Positions 1 through 13,180 of a stretch of DNA of 64,000 bases are shown in pieces; position 1 is the first letter of the stretch, and each line of letters begins with the position of its first letter. The position numbers and the translations under genes were made by a program. The notes under the pieces are model-generated. The model was not told where the DNA came from and ran no database searches. It was given only the letters and a program-made list of their open reading frames with translations. Source of the DNA: Anthopleura xanthogrammica (Eukaryota > Cnidaria > Anthozoa > Actiniaria > Actiniidae). The DNA lies in assembly GCA_964019055.1 (NCBI GenBank), contig OZ025207.1, positions 7,243,501 through 7,307,500 of the forward strand, read 5' to 3'.

Positions 1-173
1 TTTGGTGAAAAAAGGTGTTTTTTGCTGAACATTTTTTTTTGGCTGAGAATTTTCTTTCGCCGATAACACGACGTTTTCACTGCTAAAAGCACATTTTGGG
101 TGCGAACAGCACATTTTTGGTGAGAAAAAGAGGGTTTTGCTGAGAAAAAAGCATTTTTGCTGAAAAAAGGTCA
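1..173. repeat. Partial monomer at the left edge
   Basis: The window opens inside subunit 7/8 (TTTGGTGAAAAAAGG) and continues to the next phase box at 174. The array therefore extends beyond the left edge. It has the GCTGAACAT and TTTCGCCGATAAC states shared with the following copies. Confidence 0.93.
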
Positions 174-3100
174 TTTTAACCCTAACAATGAGGTTTTTTG
201 CTGATGGGATGACTTTTTTGCCAAAAACACCACATTATTGCTGATGAAAAAAACGTATTGGCTGAAAACACGACGTTTTGGCTGATAAAATGAAGTTTTT
301 GGTGAGAAAATGAGATTTTTGGTGAAAAAAGGTGTTTTTTGCTGAACATTTTTTTTTGGCTGAGAATTTTCTTTCGCCGATAACACGACGTTTTCACTGC
401 TAAAAGCACATTTTGGGTGCGAACAGCACATTTTTGGTGAGAAAAAGAGGGTTTTGCTGAGAAAAAAGCATTTTTGCTGAAAAAAGGTCATTTTCACCCT
501 AACAATGAGGTTTTTTGCTGATGGGATGACTTTTTTGCCAAAAACACGACATTATTGCTGATGAAAACAACGTATTGGCTGAAAACACGACGTTTTGGCT
601 GATAAAATGAAGATTTTGGTGAAAAAATGAGATTTTTGGTGAAAAAATGTGTTTTTTGCAGAAATTTTGTTTTTTGGCTGAGAATTTTCTTTGGCCGATA
701 ACACGACGTTTTCACTGCTAAAAGCACATTTTGGTCGCGAACAGCACATTTTTGGAGAGAAAAAGAGGGTTTTGCTGAGAAAAAGCATTTTTCCTGAAAA
801 AAGGTTATTTTAACCCTAACAATGAAGTTTTTTGCTGATGGGATGACTTTTTTGCCAAAAACACGACATTATTGCTGATGAAAACAACGTATTGGCTGAA
901 AACACGACGTTTTGGCTGATAAAATGAAGTTTTTGGTGAGAAAATGAGATTTTTGGTAAGAAAAGGTGTTTTTTGCTGACAATTTTTTTTTGGCTGAGAA
1001 TTTTCTTTGGCCGATAACACGACGTTTTCACTGCTAAAAGCACATTTTGGGAGCGAACAGCACATTTTCGGTGAGAAAAAGAGGGTTTTGATGAGAAAAA
1101 AGCATTTTCGCTGAAAAAAGGTCATTTTAACCCTAACAATGAGGTTTTTTGCTGATGGGATGACTTTTTTGCCAAAAACACCACATTATTGCTGATGAAA
1201 AAAAACGTATTGGCTGAAAACACGACGTTTTGGCTGATAAAATGAAGTTTTTGGTGAGAAAATGAGATTTTTGGTGAAAAAAGGTGTTTTTTGCAGAAAT
1301 TTTGTTTTTTGGCTGAGAATTTTCTTTTGCCGATAACACGACGTTTTCACTGCTAAAAGCACATTTTGGTTGCGAACAGCACATTTTTGGTGAGAAAAAG
1401 AGGGTTTTGCTGAGAAAAAAGCATTTTTGCTGAAAAAAGGTCATTTTAACCCTAACAATGAGGTTTTTTGCTTATGGGATGACTTTTTTGCCAAAAACAC
1501 GACATTATTGCTGATGAAAAAAACGTATTGGCTGAAAACACGACGTTTTGGCTGATAAAATGAAGTTTTTGGTGAGAAAATGAGATTTTTGGTGAAAAAA
1601 GGTGTTTTTTGCTGAACATTTTTTTTTGGCTAATAATTTTCTTTGGCCGATAACACGACGTTTTCACTGCTAAAAGCACATTTTGGGCGCGAACAGCACA
1701 TTTTTGGTGAGAAAAAGAGGGTTTTGCTGAGAAAAAAGCATTTTTGCTGAAAAAAGGTCATTTTCACCCTAACAATGAGGTTTTTTGCTGATGGGATGAC
1801 TTTTTTGCCAAAAACACGACATTATTGCTGATGAAAAAAACGTATTGGCGGAAAACACGACGTTTTGGCTGATAAAATGAAGTTTTTGGTGAGAAAATGA
1901 GATTTTTGGTGAAAAAAGGTGTTTTTTGCTGAACATTTTTTTTTGGCTGAGAATTTTCTTTGGCCGATAACACGACGTTTTCACTGCTAAAAGCACATTT
2001 TGGGCGCGAACAGCACATTTTCGGTGAGAAAAAGAGGGTTTTGCTGAGAAAAAAGCATTTTTGCTGAAAAAAGGTCATTTTAACCCTAACAATAAAGTTT
2101 TTTGCTGATGGGATGACTTTTTTGCCAAAAACACGACATTATTGCTGATGAAAAAAACGTATTGGCTGAAAACACGACGTTTTGGCTGATAAAATGAAGT
2201 TTTTGGTGAGAAAATGAGATTTTTGGTGAAAAAAGGTGTTTTTTGCTGAACATTTTTTTTTGGCTGAGAATTTTCTTTCGCCGAAAACACGACGTTTTCA
2301 CTGCTAAAAGCACATTTTGGGCGCGAACAGCACATTTTTGGTGAGAAAAAGAGGGTTTTGCTGAAAAAAAAGCATTTTTGCTGAAAAAAGGTCATTTTAA
2401 CCCTAACAATGAGGTTTTTTGCTTATGGGATGACTTTTTTGCCAAAAACACGACATTATTGCTGATGAAAAAAACGTATTGGCTGAAAACACGACGTTTT
2501 GGCTGATAAAATGAAGTTTTTGGTGATCAAATGAGATTTTTGGTGAAAAAAGGTGTTTTTTGCTGAACATTTTTTTTTGGCTGAGAATTTTCTTTGGCAG
2601 ATAACACGACGTTTTCACTGCTAAAAGCACATTTTGGGCGCGAACAGCACATTTTTGGTGAGAAAAAGAAGGTTTTGCTGAGAAAAAAGCATTTTTGCTG
2701 AAAAAAGGTCATTTTAACCCTAACAATAAAGTTTTTTGCTGATGGGATGACTTTTTTGCCAAAAACACGACATTATTGCTGATGAAAAAAACGTATTGGC
2801 TGAAAACACGACGTTTTGGCTGATAAAATGAAGTTTTTGGTGAGAAAATGAGATTTTTGGTGAAAAAAGGTGTTTTTTGCTGAACATTTTTTTTTGGCTG
2901 AGAATTTTCTTTCGCCGATAACACGACGTTTTCACTGCTAAAAGCACATATTGGGCGCGAACAGCACATTTTTGGTGAGAAAAAGAGGGTTTTGCTGAGA
3001 AAAAAGCATATTTGCTGAAAAAAGGTCATTTTAACCCTAACAATGAGGTTTTTTGCTGATGGGATGACTTTTTTGCCAAAAACACGACATTATTGCTGAT

Positions 3101-6100
3101 GAAAAAAACGTATTGGCTGAAAACACGACGTTTTGGCTGATAAAATGAAGTTTTTGGTGAGAAAATGAGATTTTTGGTGAAAAAAGGTGTTTTTTGCCGA
3201 ACATTTTTTTTTGGCTGAGAATTTTCTTTCGCCGAAAACACGACGTTTTCACTGCTAAAAGCACATTTTGGGCGCGAACAGCACATTTTTGGTGAGAAAA
3301 AGAGGGTTTTGCTGAGAAAAAAGCATTTTTGCTGAAAAAAGGTCATTTTAACCCTAACAATGAGGTTTTTTGCTGATGGGATGACTTTTTTGCCAAAAAC
3401 ACGACATTATTGCCGATGAAAACAACGTATTGGCTGAAAACACGACGTTTTGGCTGATAAAATGAAGTTTTTGGTGAGAAAATGAGATTTTTGGTGAAAA
3501 AAGCTGTTTTTGGCTTATAATTTTTTTTTGGCTGAGAATTTTCTTTTGCCGATAACACGACGTTTTCACTGCTAAAAGCACATTTTGGGCGCGAACAGCA
3601 CATTTTTGGTGAGAAAAAGAGGGTTTTGCTGAGAAAAAAGCATTTTTGCTGAAAAAAGGTCATTTTAACCCTAACAATGAGGTTTTTTGCTGATGGGATG
3701 ACTTTTTTGCCAAAAACACGACATTATTGCTGATGAAAAAAACGTATTGGCTGAAAACACGACGTTTTGGCTGATAAAATGAAGTTTTTGGTGAGAAAAT
3801 GAGATTTTTGGTGAAAAAAGCTGTTTTTGGCTTATAATTTTTTTTTGGCTGAGAATTTTCTTTTGCCGATAACACGACGTTTTCACTGCTAAAAGCACAT
3901 TTTGGTTGCGAAAAGCATATTTTTGGAGAGAAAAAGAGGGTTTTGCTGAGAAAAAGCATTTTTTCATAAAAAAGGTCATTTTAACCCTAACAATGAAGTT
4001 TTTTGCTGATGGAATGACTTTTTTGCCAAAAACACGACATTATTGCTGATGAAAAAAACGTATTGGCTGAAAACGTGACGTTTTGGCTGATAAAATGAAG
4101 TTTTTGGTGAGAAAATGAGATTTTTGGTGAAAAAAGGTGTTTTTTGCTGAAATTTTTTTTTTCGCTGAGAAATTTCTTTGGCCGATAACACGACGTTTTC
4201 ACTGCTAAAAGCACATTTTGGGCGCGAACAGCACATTCTTGGTGAGAAAAAGAGGGTTTTGCTGAGAAAAAAGCATTTTTGCTGAAAAAAGGTCATTTTA
4301 ACCCTAACAATGAGGTTTTTTGCTGATGGGATGACTTTTTTGCCAAAAACACCACATTATTGCTGATGAAAAAAACGTATTGGCTGAAAACACGACGTTT
4401 TGGCTGATAAAATGAAGTTTTTGGTGAGAAAATGAGATTTTTGGTGAAAAAAGGTGTTTTTTGCAGAAATTTTGTTTTTTGGCTGAGAATTTTCTTTTGC
4501 CGATAACACGACGTTTTCACTGCTAAAAGCACATTTTGGTTGCGAAAAGCACATTTTTGGAGAGAAAAAGAGGGTTTTGCTGAGAAAAAGCATTTTTTCA
4601 TAAAAAAGGTCATTTTAACCCTAACAATGAAGTTTTTTGCTGATGGGATGACTTTTTTGCCCAAAACACGACATTATTGCTGATGAAAACAACGTATTAG
4701 TTGAAAACACGACGTTTTGGCTGATAAAATGAAGTTTTTGGTGAGAAAATGAGATTTTTGGTGAAAAAAGCTGTTTTTGGCTTAGAATTTTTTTTTGGCT
4801 GAGAATTTCGTTTTTCCGATAACACGACGTTTTCATTGCTCAAAGCACATTTTGGGCGCGAACAGCACATTTTTGGTGAGAAAAAGAGGGTTTTGCTGAG
4901 AAAAAAGCATTTTGGCTGAAAAAAGGTCATTTTAACCCTAACAATGAGGTTTTTTGCTGATGGGATGACTTTTTTGCGAAAAACACGACATTATTGCTGA
5001 TGAAAAAAACGTATTGGCTGAAAACACGACGTTTTGGCTGATAAAATGAAGTTTTTGGTGAGAAAATGAGATTTTTGGTGAAAAAAGCTGTTTTTGGCTT
5101 AGAATTTTTTTTTGGCTGAGAATTTTGTTTTTCCGATAACACGACGTTTTCATTGCTCAAAGCACATTTTGGGCGCGAACAGCACATTTTTGGTGAGAAA
5201 AAGAGGGTTTTGCTGAGAAAAAAGCATTTTTGCTGAAAAAAGGTCATTTTAACCCTAACAATGAGGTTTTTTGCTGATGGGATGACTTTTTTGCCAAAAA
5301 CACGACATTATTGCTGATGAAAAAAACGTATTTGCTGAAAACACGATGTTTTGGCTGATAAAATGAAGTTTTTGGTGAGAAAATGAGATTTTTGGTGAAA
5401 AAAGCTGTTTTTGGCTTAGAATTTTTTTTGTGGCTGAGAATTTTCTTTTACGATAAAACGACGTTTTCACTGCTAAAAGCACATTTTGGGCGCGAACAGC
5501 ACATTTTTGGTGAGAAAAAGAGGGTTTTGCTGAGAAAAAAGCATTTTGGCTGAAAAAAGGTCATTTTAACCCTAACAATGAGGTTTTTTGCTGATGGGAT
5601 GACTTTTTTGCCAAAAACACGACATTATTGCTGATGAAAAAAACGTATTGGCTGAAAACACGACGTTTTGGCTGATAAAATGAAGTTTTTGGTGAGAAAA
5701 TGAGATTTTTGGTGAAAAAAGGTGTTTTTTGCTGAACATTTTTTTTTTGGCTGAGAATTTTCTTTTGCCGATAACACGACGTTTTCACTGCTAAAAGCAC
5801 ATTTTGGGCGCGAACAGCACATTTTTGGTGAGAAAAAGAGGGTTTTGCTGAGAAAAAAAGCATTTTTGCTGAAAAAAGGTCATTTTAACCCTAACAATGA
5901 GGTTTTTTGCTGATGGGATGACTTTTTTGCCAAAAACACCACATTATTGCTGATGAAAAAAACGTATTGGCTGAAAACACGACGTTTTGGCTGATAAAAT
6001 GAAGTTTTTGGTGAGAAAATGAGATTTTTGGTGAAAAAAGGTGTTTTTTGATGAACATTTTTTTTTGGCTGAGAATTTTCTTTGGCCGATAACACGACGT

Positions 6101-6200
6101 TTTCACTGCTAAAAGCACATTTTGGGCGCGAACAGCACATTTTTGGTGAGAAAAAGAGGGTTTTGCTGAGAAAAAAGCATTTTGGCTGAAAAAAGGTCAT

Positions 6201-8670
6201 TTTAACCCTAACAATGAGGTTTTCTGCTGATGGGATGACTTTTTTGCCAAAAACACCACATTATTGCTGATGAAAAAAACGTATTGGCTGAAAACACGAC
6301 GTTTTGGCTGATAAAATGAAGTTTTTGGTGAGAAAATGAGATTTTTGGTGAAAAAAGGTGTTTTTTGCTGCACATTTTTTTTTTAATTGCGAATTTTCTT
6401 TGGCCGATAACACGACGTTTTCACTGCTAAAAGCACATTTTGGGCGCGAACAGCACATTTTTGGTGAGAAAAAGAGGGTTTTGCTGAGAAAAAAGCATTT
6501 TTGCTGAAAAAAGGTCATTTTAACCCTAACAATGAGGTTTTTTTGCTGATGGGATGACTTTTTTGCCAAAAACACGACATTATTGCTGATGAAAAGAACG
6601 TATTGGCTGAAAACACGACGTTTTGGCTGATAAAATGAAGTTTTTGGTGAGAAAATGAGATTTTTGGTGAAAAAAGGTGTTTTTTGCTGAAATTTTTTTT
6701 TGGCTGAGAATTTTCTTTCGCCGATAACACGACGTTTTCACTGCTAAAAGCACATTTTGGGCTTAAACAGCACATTTTCGGTGAGAAAAAGAGGGTTTTG
6801 ATGAGAAAAAAGCATTTTCGCTGAAAAAAGGTCATTTTAACCCTAACAATGAGGTTTTTTGCTGATGGGATGACTTTTTTTGCCAAAAACACGACATTAT
6901 TGCTGATGAAAAAAAACGTATTGGCTGAAAACACGACGTTTTGGCTGATAAAATGAAGTTTTTGGTGAGAAAATGAGATTTTTGGTGAAAAAAGCTGTTT
7001 TTTGATGAACATTTTTTTTTGGCTGAGAATTTTCTTTTGCCGATAACACGACGTTTTTTTTTGCTAAAAGCACATTTTGGGCGCGAACAGCACATTTTTG
7101 GTGAGAAAAAGAGGGTTTTGCTGAGAAAAAAGCATTTTTTCTGAAAAAAGGTCATTTTAACCCTAACAATGAGGTTTTTTGCTTATGGGATGACTTTTTT
7201 GCCAAAAACACGACATTATTGCTGATGAAAAAAACGTATTGGCTGAAAACACGACGTTTTGGCTGATAAAATGAAGTTTTTGGTGAGAAAATGAGATTTT
7301 TGGTGAAAAAAGCTGTTTTTTGATGAACATTTTTTTTTGGCTGAGAAATTTCTTTTGCCGATAACACGACGTTTTCATTGCTAAAAGCACATTTTGGGCT
7401 TGAACAGCACAATTTTGGTGAGAAAAAGAGGGTTTTGCTGAGAAAAAAGCATTTTGGCTGAAAAAAGGTCATTTTAACCCTAACAATGAGGTTTTTTGCT
7501 GATGGGATGACTTTTTTGCCAAAAACAAAACATTATTGCTGATGAAAAAAACGTATTGGCTGAAAACACGACGTTTTGGCTGATAAAATGAAGTTTTTGG
7601 TGAGAAAATGAGATTTTTGGTGAAAAAAGGTGTTTTTTGCTGAACATTTTTTTTTGGCTGAGAATTTTCTTTGGCCGATAACACGACGTTTTCACTGCTC
7701 AAAGCACATTTTGGGCGCGAACAGCACATTTTTGGTGAGAAAAAGAGGGTTTTGCTGAGAAAAAAGCATTTTTGCTGAAAAAAGGTCATTTTAACCCTAA
7801 CAATGAGGTTTTTTGCTGATGGGATGACTTTTTTGCCAAAAACACGACATTATTGCTGATGAAAAAAACGTATTGGCTGAAAACCCGACGTTTTGGCTGA
7901 TAAAATGAAGTTTTTGGTGAGAAAATGAGATTTTTGGTGAAAAAAGGTGTTTTTTGCTGAACATTTTTTTTTGGCTGAGAATTTTCTTTTGCCGATAACA
8001 CGACGTTTTCACTGCTAAAAGCACATTTTGGGCGCGAACAGCACATTTTTGGTGAGAAAAAGAGGGTTTTGCTGAGAAAAAAAGCATTTTTGCTGAAAAA
8101 AGGTCATTTTAACCCTAACAATGAGGTTTTTTGTTGATGGGATGACTTTTTTGCCAAAAACACCACATTATTGCTGATGAAAAAAACGTATTGGCTGAAA
8201 ACACGACGTTTTGGCTGATAAAATGAAGTTTTTGGTGAGAAAATGAGATTTTTGGTGAAAAAAGGTGTTTTTTGCTGCACATTTTTTTTTTAATTGCGAA
8301 TTTTCTTTGGCCGATAACACGACGTTTTCACTGCTAAAAGCACATTTTGGGCGCGAACAGCACATTTTTGGTGAGAAAAAGAGGGTTTTGCTGAGAAAAA
8401 AGCATTTTTGCTGAAAAAAGGTCATTTTAACCCTAACAATGAGGTTTTTTTGCTGATGGGATGACTTTTTTGCCAAAAACACGACATTATTGCTGATGAA
8501 AAGAACGTATTGGCTGAAAACACGACGTTTTGGCTGATAAAATGAAGTTTTTGGTGAGAAAATGAGATTTTTGGTGAAAAAAGGTGTTTTTTGCTGAAAT
8601 TTTTTTTTGGCTGAGAATTTTCTTTCGCCGATAACACGACGTTTTCACTGCTAAAAGCACATTTTGGGCT
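6201..8670. repeat. Two related stretches ~1907 bp apart, carrying the GCTGCAC/TAATTGC marker
   Basis: The rare combination GCTGCAC followed by TAATTGC occurs only near 6368-6391 and 8275-8298. Both copies are followed by a monomer with an extra T in GAGGTTTTTTTGC and with GATGAAAAGAACG (near 6592 and 8499). The match is lost after the GGGCTT state near 6763 and 8670, where downstream bases differ. The spacing of six monomers suggests a six-unit duplication or a conversion tract of about 400 bp. Confidence 0.65.
6835..7154. repeat. 320-bp monomer with an extra T-run in subunit 12
   Basis: In this copy the usual TTTTCACTGC of subunit 12 is replaced by nine T followed by GC (around 7054-7064). 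It has additional single-base expansions in TTTTTTTGCC near 6884 and in an A-run near 6915. It is a private variant, not seen elsewhere in the window, so it is either recent or a sequencing/assembly homopolymer error. Confidence 0.6.
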
Positions 8671-11600
8671 TGAACAGCACAATTTTGGTGAGAAAAAGAG
8701 GGTTTTGCTGAGAAAAAAGCATTTTTGCTGAAAAAAGGTCATTTTAACCCTAACAATGAGGTTTTTTGCTAATGGGATGACTTTTTTGCCAAAAACACCA
8801 CATTATTGCTGATGAAAAAAACGTATTGGCTGAAAACACGACGTTTTGGCTGATAAAATGAAGTTTTTGGTGAGAAAATGAGATTTTTGGTGAAAAAAGG
8901 TGTTTTTTGATGAACATTTTTTTTTGGCTGAGAATTTTCTTTGGCCGATAACACGACGTTTTCACTGCTCAAAGCACATTTTGGGCGCGAACAGCACATT
9001 TTTGGTGAGAAAAAGAGGGTTTTGCTGAGAAAAAAGCATTTTTGCTGAAAAAAGGTCATTTTAACCCTAACAATGAGGTTTTTTGCTGATGGGATGACTT
9101 TTTTGCCAAAAACACGACATTATTGCTGATGAAAAAAACGTATTGGCTGAAAACACGACGTTTTGGCTGATAAAATGAAGTTTTTGGTGAGAAAATGAGA
9201 TTTTTGGTGAAAAAAGGTGTTTTTGGCTTAGAATTTTTTTTTGGCTGAGAATTTTCTTTTTCCGATAACACGACGTTTTCATTGCTCAAAGCACATTTTG
9301 GGCGCGAACAGCACATTTTTGGTGAGAAAAAGAGGGTTTTGCTGAGAAAAAAGCATTTTTGCTGAAAAAAGGTCATTTTAACCCTAACAATGAGGTTTTT
9401 TGCTGATGGGATGACTTTTTTGCCAAAAACACCACATTATTGCTGATGGAAAAAACGTATTGGCTGAAAACACGACGTTTTGGCTGATAAAATGAAGTTT
9501 TTGGTGAGAAAATGAGATTTTTGGTGAAAAAAGCGGTTTTTGGCTTAGAATTTTTTTTTGGCTGAGAATTTTCTTTTTCCGATAACACGACGTTTTCATT
9601 GCTCAAAGCACATTTTGGGCGCGAACAGCACATTTTTGGTGAGAAAAAAGAGGGTTTTGCTGAGAAAAAAGCATTTTTGCTGAAAAAAGGTCATTTTAAC
9701 CCTAACAATGAGGTTTTTTGCTGATGGGATGACTTTGTTGCCAAAAACACGACATTATTGCTGATGAAAAGAACGTATTGGCTGAAAACACGACGTTTTG
9801 GCTGATAAAATGAAGTTTTTGGTGAGAAAATGAGATTTTTGGTGAAAAAAGGTGTTTTTGGCTTAGAATTTTTTTTTGGCTGAGAATTTTGTTTTTCCGA
9901 TAACACGACGTTTTCATTGCTCAAAGCACATTTTGGGCGCGAACAGCACATTTTTGGTGAGAAAAAGAGGGTTTTCCTGAGAAAAAAGCATTTTTGCTGA
10001 AAAAAGGTCATTTTAACCCTAACAATGAGGTTTTTTGCTGATGGGATGACTTTTTTGCCAAAAACACCACATTATTGCTGATGAAAAAAACGTATTGGCT
10101 GAAAACACGACGTTTTGGCTGATAAAATGAAGTTTTTGGTGAGAAAATGAGATTTTTGGTGAAAAAAGGTGTTTTTTGATGAACATTTTTTTTTGGCTGA
10201 GAATTTTCTTTGGCCGAAAACACGACGTTTTCACTGCTAAAAGCACATTTTGGGCTTGAACAGCACATTTTTGGTGAGAAAAAGAGGGTTTTGCTGAGAA
10301 AAAAGCATTTTTGCTGAAAAAAGGTCATTTTAACCCTAACAATGAGGTTTTTTGCTGATGGGATGACTTTTTTGCCAAAAACACGACATTATTGCTGATG
10401 AAAAAAACGTATTGGCTGAAAACACGACGTTTTGGCTGATAAAATGAAGTTTTTGGTGAGAAAATGAGATTTTTGTTGAAAAAAGGTGTTTTTTGCTGAA
10501 CATTTTTTTTTGGCTGAGAATTTTCTTTTGCCGATAACACGACGTTTTCACTGCTAAAAGCACATTTTGGGCTTAAACAGCACATTTTTGGTGAGAAAAA
10601 GAGGGTTTTGCTGAGAAAAAAGCATTTTTGCTGAAAAAAAGGTCATTTTAACCCTAACAATGAGGTTTTTTGCTGATGGGATGACTTTTTTGCCAAAAAC
10701 ACGACATTATTGCTGATGAAAAGAACGTATTGGCTGAAAACACGACGTTTTGGCTGATAAAATGAAGTTTTTGGTTAGAAAATGAGATTTTTGGTGAAAA
10801 AAGGTGTTTTTGGCTGAAAATTTTTTTTTGGCTGAGAATTTTCTTTCGCCGATAACACAACGTTTTCACTGCTAAAAGCACATTTTGGGCGCGAACAGCA
10901 CATTTTCGGTGAGAAAAAGAGGGTTTTGATGAGAAAAAAGCATTTTTGCTGAAAAAAGGTCATTTTAACCCTAACAATGAGGTTTTTTGCTGATGGGATG
11001 ACTTTTTTGCCAAAAACACCACATTATTGCTGATGAAAAAAACGTATTGGCTGAAAACACGACGTTTTGGCTGATAAAATGAAGTTTTTGGTGAGAAAAT
11101 GAGATTTTTGGTGAAAAAAGGTGTTTTTTGCTGAACATTTTTTTTTTAATTGCGAATTTTCTTTGGCCGATAACACGACGTTTTCACTGCTAAAAGCACA
11201 TTTTCGGCGCGAACAGCACATTTTTGGTGAGAAAAAGAGGGTTTTGCTGAGAAAAAAGCATTTTTTCTGAAAAAAGGTCATTTTAACCCTAACAATGAGG
11301 TTTTTTGCTTATGGGATGACTTTTTTGCCAAAAACACCACATTATTGCTGATGAAAAAAACGTATTGGCTGAAAACACGACGTTTTGGCTGATAAAATGA
11401 AGTTTTTGGTGAGAAAATGAGATTTTTGGTGAAAAAAGGTGTTTTTTGCTGAACATTTTTTTTTGGCTGAGAATTTTCTTTGGCCGATAACACGACGTTT
11501 TCACTGCTAAAAGCACATTTTGGGCGCGAACAGCACATTTTTGGTGAGAAGAGAGGGTTTTGCTGAGAAAAAAGCATTTTGGCTGAAAAAAGATCATTTT

Positions 11601-12230
11601 AACCCTAACAATGAGGTTTTTTGCTTATGGGATGACTTTTTTGCCAAAAACACGACATTATTGCTGATGAAAAAAACGTATTGGCTGAAAACACGACGTT
11701 TTGGCTGATAAAATGAAGTTTTTGGTGAGAAAATGAGATTTTTGGTGAAAAAAGGTGTTTTTTGCTGAACATTTTTTTTTGGCTGAGAATTTTCTTTGGC
11801 CGATAACACGACGTTTTCACTGCTCAAAGCACATTTTGGGCGCGAAAAGCACATTTTTGGTGAGAAAAAGAGGGTTTTGCTGAGAAAAAAGCATTTTTGC
11901 TGAAAAAAGGTCATTTTAACCCTAACAATGAGGTTTTTTGCTGATGGGATGACTTTTTTGCCAAAAACACGACATTATTGCTGATGAAAAAAACGTATTG
12001 GCTGAAAACACGACGTTTTGGCTGATAAAATGAAGTTTTTGGTGAGAAAATGAGATTTTTGGTGAAAAAAGGTGTTTTTTGCTGAACATTTTTTTTTGGC
12101 TGAGAATTTTCTTTTGCCGATAACACGACGTTTTCACTGCTAAAAGCACATTTTGGGCGCGAACAGCACATTTTCGGTGAGAAAAAGAGGGATTTGATGA
12201 GAAAAAAGCATTTTCGCTGAAAAAAGGTCA

Positions 12231-12527
12231 TTTTAACCCTAACAATGAGGTTTTTTGCTGATGGGATGACTTTTTTGCCAAAAACACGACATTATTGCTG
12301 ATGAAAAAAACGTATTGGCTGAAAACACGACGTTTTGGCTGATAAAATGAAGTTTTTGGTGAGAAAAGGTGTTTTTTGCTGAACATTTTTTTTTGGCTGA
12401 GAATTTTCTTTCGCCGATAACACGACGTTTTCACTGCTAAAAGCACATTTTGGTCGCGAACAGCACATTTCCGGTGAGAAAAAGAGGGTTTTCATGAGAA
12501 AAAAGCATTTTCGCTGAAAAAAGGTCA
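12231..12527. repeat. 297-bp monomer lacking exactly one 20-bp subunit
   Basis: Phase boxes at 12231 and 12528 are 297 bp apart. Near 12355-12371 the sequence runs TTTTTGGTGAGAAAAGGTG, fusing the start of subunit 7 with the end of subunit 8. Subunits 7 and 8 both begin TTTTTGGTGA, so the loss fits slippage or unequal exchange between adjacent subunits. This copy directly shows that the 20-bp unit is still a recombination register. Confidence 0.9.
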
Positions 12528-13160
12528 TTTCAACCCTAACAATGAGGTTTTTTGCTGATGGGATGACTTTTTTGCCAAAAACACGACATTATTGCTGATG
12601 AAAAAAACGTATTGGCTGAAAACACGACGTTTTGGCTGATAAAATGAAGTTTTTGGTGAGAAAATGAGATTTTTGGTGAAAAAAGGTGTTTTTTGCTGAA
12701 CATTTTTTTTTGGCTGAGAATTTTCTTTGGCCGATAACACGACGTTTTCACTGCTCAAAGCACATTTTGGGCGCGAACAGCACATTTTTGGTGAGAAAAA
12801 GAGGGTTTTGCTGAGAAAAAAGCATTTTTGCTGAAAAAAGGTCATTTTAACCCTAACAATGAGGTTTTTTGCTGATGGGATGACTTTTTTGCCAAAAACA
12901 CCACATTATTGCTGATGAAAAGAACGTATTGGCTGAAAACACGACGTTTTGGCTGATAAAATGAAGTTTTTGGTGAGAAAATGAGATTTTTGGTGAAAAA
13001 AGGTGTTTTTTGCTGAAATTTGTTTTTGGCTGAGAATTTTCTTTGGCCGATAACACGACGTTTTCACAGCTCAAAGCACATTTTGGGCGCGAACAGCACA
13101 TTTTTGATGAGAAAAAGAGGGTTTTGCTGAGAAAAAAGCATTTTGGCTGAAAAAAGGTCA

Positions 13161-13180
13161 TTTTAACCCTAACAATGAGG
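13161..13180 (-). other. Telomere-like box, one per monomer (subunit 1)
   Basis: Subunit 1, TTTTAACCCTAACAATGAGG, contains TAACCCTAA. On the minus strand this reads TTAGGGTTA, a match to the YTAGGGTTR consensus known for the Myb/SANT domains of TRF-type telomere proteins. It is among the least variable parts of the monomer. Variants I noticed are rare, for example CACCC at 491 and 1761, a TCC form near 15385, CCCTATC at 26791, 28059 and 30912, and CCCTAAG in several 35-41 kb copies. Whether any protein binds it is unknown. It may equally be a chance derivative of the 20-bp unit that became fixed by homogenisation. Confidence 0.75.

Noticed and set aside
3354..5564. tRNA, rRNA or small RNA genes, and Pol III terminators at T-runs.
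   Set aside because: No A/B box pair or cloverleaf could be found. T-runs occur every 20 bp as part of the subunit and carry no special meaning.
11520..11708. A + strand frame of 62 codons (and one at 14586-14777).
   Set aside because: These exist only where a local indel or substitution removes the usual + strand TGA/TAA stops. They do not recur in sister monomers.
13161..13180. True telomere or interstitial telomeric repeat tract.
   Set aside because: Only about one and a half CCCTAA units occur per monomer and they are never in tandem, so it is a telomere-like motif inside a satellite.
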